A DNA stretch of 9,102 nucleotides. Source: UBA6164 sp963979005 (lineage in GTDB: Bacteria > Patescibacteriota > Gracilibacteria > BD1-5 > UBA6164). The stretch covers positions 1 through 9,102 of the forward strand of contig CAXBVF010000046.1 in assembly GCA_963979005.1 (NCBI GenBank), read 5' to 3'. Position numbers and translations under genes: made by a program. Below are positions 7,240 through 9,102 of the stretch, piece by piece; positions within the stretch are counted from its first letter, which is position 1, and each line of letters opens with the position of its first letter. The notes under the pieces were generated by a model. The model saw only the letters and a list, made by a program, of their open reading frames with translations. It was not told the origin of the DNA and searched no databases.

Positions 7240-7927
7240 AAATATTAAAGAAAATATTATAAATCAAATAAATAAAGGAGACAAAAAATCTCCTTTTTTG
7301 TTTTTATCTAATAATTCAGAATTACTAAATTCAGATATTAGAAATTTATGACTTGACTTGCTTAAATATTTTGAAATACCCTCTTCTTATATGTATAGCC
7401 TAGAAGATAATTGAAAAAATATTAAAATTAAAGAAGTAAAAGAATTTATAGAATTTTCTAATTCAAAATCACCATACAAGTTTCAAATATTTCTTATTGA
7501 AAATATAAGTAGATTTACAATATCAGCATGAAATAGTTTACTTAAATTTTTTGAAGAACCAGATGTTACAAACCTAATATTATTAACAAATAGTTCAGAA
7601 AGTTGAATTCTAGATACTATATTATCTCGTGTTCAAACTATAAACTTATGATGAAATAAATCTATAAGTAAAGATGAATTTTTGACTAGTATGATTAATA
7701 GTTATATTTGTGATAAAAATCCAGAAATCTTGTCATACTACTTTAGAAATAAACTAGAAAAACAAGATTATTTAAATTTTTTAGAGAATTTAATACTTTA
7801 CTCAAAGGAAAATTTAGCCTTTATTGATTATTTATCTGAAATAGATGAAGATATTAATGCTATAAAACAAAATAATGTAAATGCTAAATATGTTATTGAT
7901 AAGTGGTTACTTAAAATAGCTGATTAA
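7229..7927 (+). CDS. Short HolB-like protein (DNA polymerase III delta-prime), UGA read as Gly
   Basis: Delta-prime is a subunit of the clamp loader that places the beta clamp on DNA. The middle of this 232-residue protein carries the family core: FQIFLIENISRFTISA-GNSLLKFFEEP (85-111), LILLTNSSES (116-125) and LDTILSRVQ (128-136), with the SR pair (S133-R134) that supplies the arginine finger. The first part, SPFLFLSNNSELLNS, is where relatives have a P-loop; here it is absent, and the zinc-binding cysteines are also missing. At 232 residues it is about 90 shorter than usual. Six of seven glycines are UGA; the only GGA lies inside a terminator-like stem at 7274-7296. It overlaps the lipoprotein gene by 11 nt and is followed 8 nt later by the prepilin gene, so the three are probably cotranscribed. 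A degenerate DnaX-like protein is an alternative. Confidence 0.8.
7274..7306 (+). terminator. Terminator-like hairpin inside the 5' end of the HolB-like gene
   Basis: AAAGGAGA (7274-7281), a 7-nt A-rich loop, TCTCCTTT (7289-7296), then TTTGTTTTTA. This has the form of an intrinsic terminator but lies 35 nt after the lipoprotein stop and 45 nt inside the next gene. It could act as a partial terminator or attenuator that lets the lipoprotein be made in excess over the downstream products. Whether it acts is unproven. Confidence 0.5.
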
Positions 7928-7935
7928 TTATAAGC

Positions 7936-9102
7936 ATGAAAAGTATAAAAAATGCATTCTCATTAATAGAACTTATTGTTTGAATAACTATTTCAATGGT
8001 ACTTATGGTATCTGTTGGGATATTTATTAGTAGCTGAATGCAAAACATCTTTACTCAACAAAAAATACTAGAAAATACTAGCAATTTTACAGATTTTTCT
8101 TCTAATTTACTATCAACATTTAACTTACTTAGTACTTGATCTTTTGCAGCAGTAAATACTTGATCTGGAATAATATTTAAAAGAGAACAGTATTTTTGAG
8201 AATGATGATTTAGCTATATTTGAACTGAAAAGTTAGACTGAGTTTACTGTGATTCAGATTCTGAAGAGACTATAACTAATAGTATTTTTATTAAAAACTT
8301 TATAGCATTTGAAGAAAATTGAGAAGATATATTTAATGATTATGATATAATATTAAAATCGAAATTAAGTGGTATTTACCAATCATTTCAAAAAGAACAT
8401 GTTATAAGGAATTTATCTGGAGATATAATAATTTGAAAATGAATATTTTGAAATAAGTTTGAAGAATGAGTTTCTTGAACTGATATTTATTTAAACTCAC
8501 CTACTTGATTAGCAATTAATTGAAATATCTTATATATATCTGATACCCTAAATAACAGAATTTTATATTATGATATAATCTGAGATAAAATACATACTCT
8601 ACTGGACGAAAATGATGGATTAAATGAACCTACTGGTCTTTACTATAATGACTTTAGTTTATACATATCTAATAGTTGAAACTGAGAAATATTGAAATAT
8701 TCTAGTAAAAGTTCATTATTAAATCCAGATTTAACTATGAATTGATTTTCTGAAAATATAAATGAGATACATCTATCATTTTCATGATCTAATTCTCCAA
8801 ATTTAACTAATCAATGAAACTGGACTGTAACTAATAACTCAAGCGTACCAAATTACTCAACATGAACAAGTGATGAATTAAAATATTATTTTGTGACTAA
8901 AAATCCAGTTTCAATACAAGCCTCATGTTTATGAACAGAGACCAAGTTTTTGAATGGAAAGCCTAGCTTATACTGTGTTAATACCTGAAGCTGACAAACT
9001 ACTAATTATCCTCTAAGTAATGTATCAGAAATAAGAATAGACTCTCTATTATGACTTAGTAATACATGAAGCTATTATGTAAATCTAAAATTATTCAATT
9101 GA
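7936..9102 (+). CDS. Prepilin-like protein with two NHL-type repeats (3' end beyond window)
   Basis: The first 33 residues are a type IV prepilin leader: MKSIKNA, then FSLIELIVGITISMVLMV, with cleavage expected between A7 and F8, the conserved E12 at mature position 5, and a long hydrophobic helix that would insert in the membrane and pack in a pilus or pseudopilus. The cleavage site has Ala instead of the commoner Gly at -1. Residues about 186-255 hold two NHL-type repeats: LNSPTGLAINGNILYISDTLNNRI and then LNEPTGLYYNDFSLYISNSGNGEI. C331 and C347 could form a C-terminal disulfide loop as in many pilins. About 30 of 37 glycines are UGA. It begins 8 nt after the HolB-like gene, without Shine-Dalgarno. 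The frame is open to the window edge (389 codons, the last being UGA, here Gly), so the end is not seen. Role in adhesion or DNA uptake is inference. Confidence 0.8.

Overview
The window reads as one stretch of a very A+T-rich bacterial genome that uses genetic code 25, in which UGA is decoded as glycine. This code is known from the candidate phyla Gracilibacteria (BD1-5) and Absconditabacteria (SR1). Under the standard code almost every gene here looks broken. With UGA as Gly they become full-length, well-conserved proteins. In uracil-DNA glycosylase the GQDPYH glycine, the WTKQG glycine and the LLWG glycine are all UGA. By hand count roughly 120 of about 150 glycines in eight of the genes are UGA and the rest are GGN. 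The very low G+C leans towards Gracilibacteria, but the window alone cannot decide between the two phyla.

Layout. (1) 28-437, plus strand: a small type II toxin-antitoxin-like pair (51 aa charged protein, then an 82 aa RelE/ParE-like toxin) closed by a hairpin terminator. (2) 497-1344, plus strand: a self-contained cassette with a near-consensus sigma70 promoter, the only strong Shine-Dalgarno in the window, a 254 aa CDP-alcohol phosphatidyltransferase and a G+C-rich palindromic terminator. This gene has 17 glycines and no UGA, so it looks like a recent arrival from a standard-code donor. (3) 1349-3364, minus: an M3-family zinc oligopeptidase (671 aa). (4) 3435-4112, plus: uracil-DNA glycosylase, divergent from the peptidase across 70 bp. 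(5) 4115-5155, minus: a CsaB-like polysaccharide pyruvyl transferase, convergent with the glycosylase; both stop codons lie inside one shared hairpin terminator. (6) 5226-6767, minus: ComM/YifB-type AAA+ ATPase. (7) From 6907, plus: an apparent operon divergent from comM, made of an acidic lipoprotein, a short HolB-like (DNA polymerase III delta-prime) protein, and a prepilin-like protein with two NHL-type repeats that runs off the window end.

How the genes may fit together. ComM (a helicase used in natural transformation), the prepilin and the HolB-like protein sit in adjacent divergent units, which suits DNA uptake and processing, though this is inference from position. The pyruvyl transferase points to modification of a cell-wall polymer, classically for anchoring S-layer proteins. 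The foreign phosphatidyltransferase would change phospholipid headgroups. Uracil-DNA glycosylase and the oligopeptidase are housekeeping repair and turnover enzymes.

The coding density is very high and no gene-free stretch exceeds 300 bases; the longest gaps are 438-559 and 6768-6906. No tRNA, rRNA, CRISPR array or insertion sequence was recognised.
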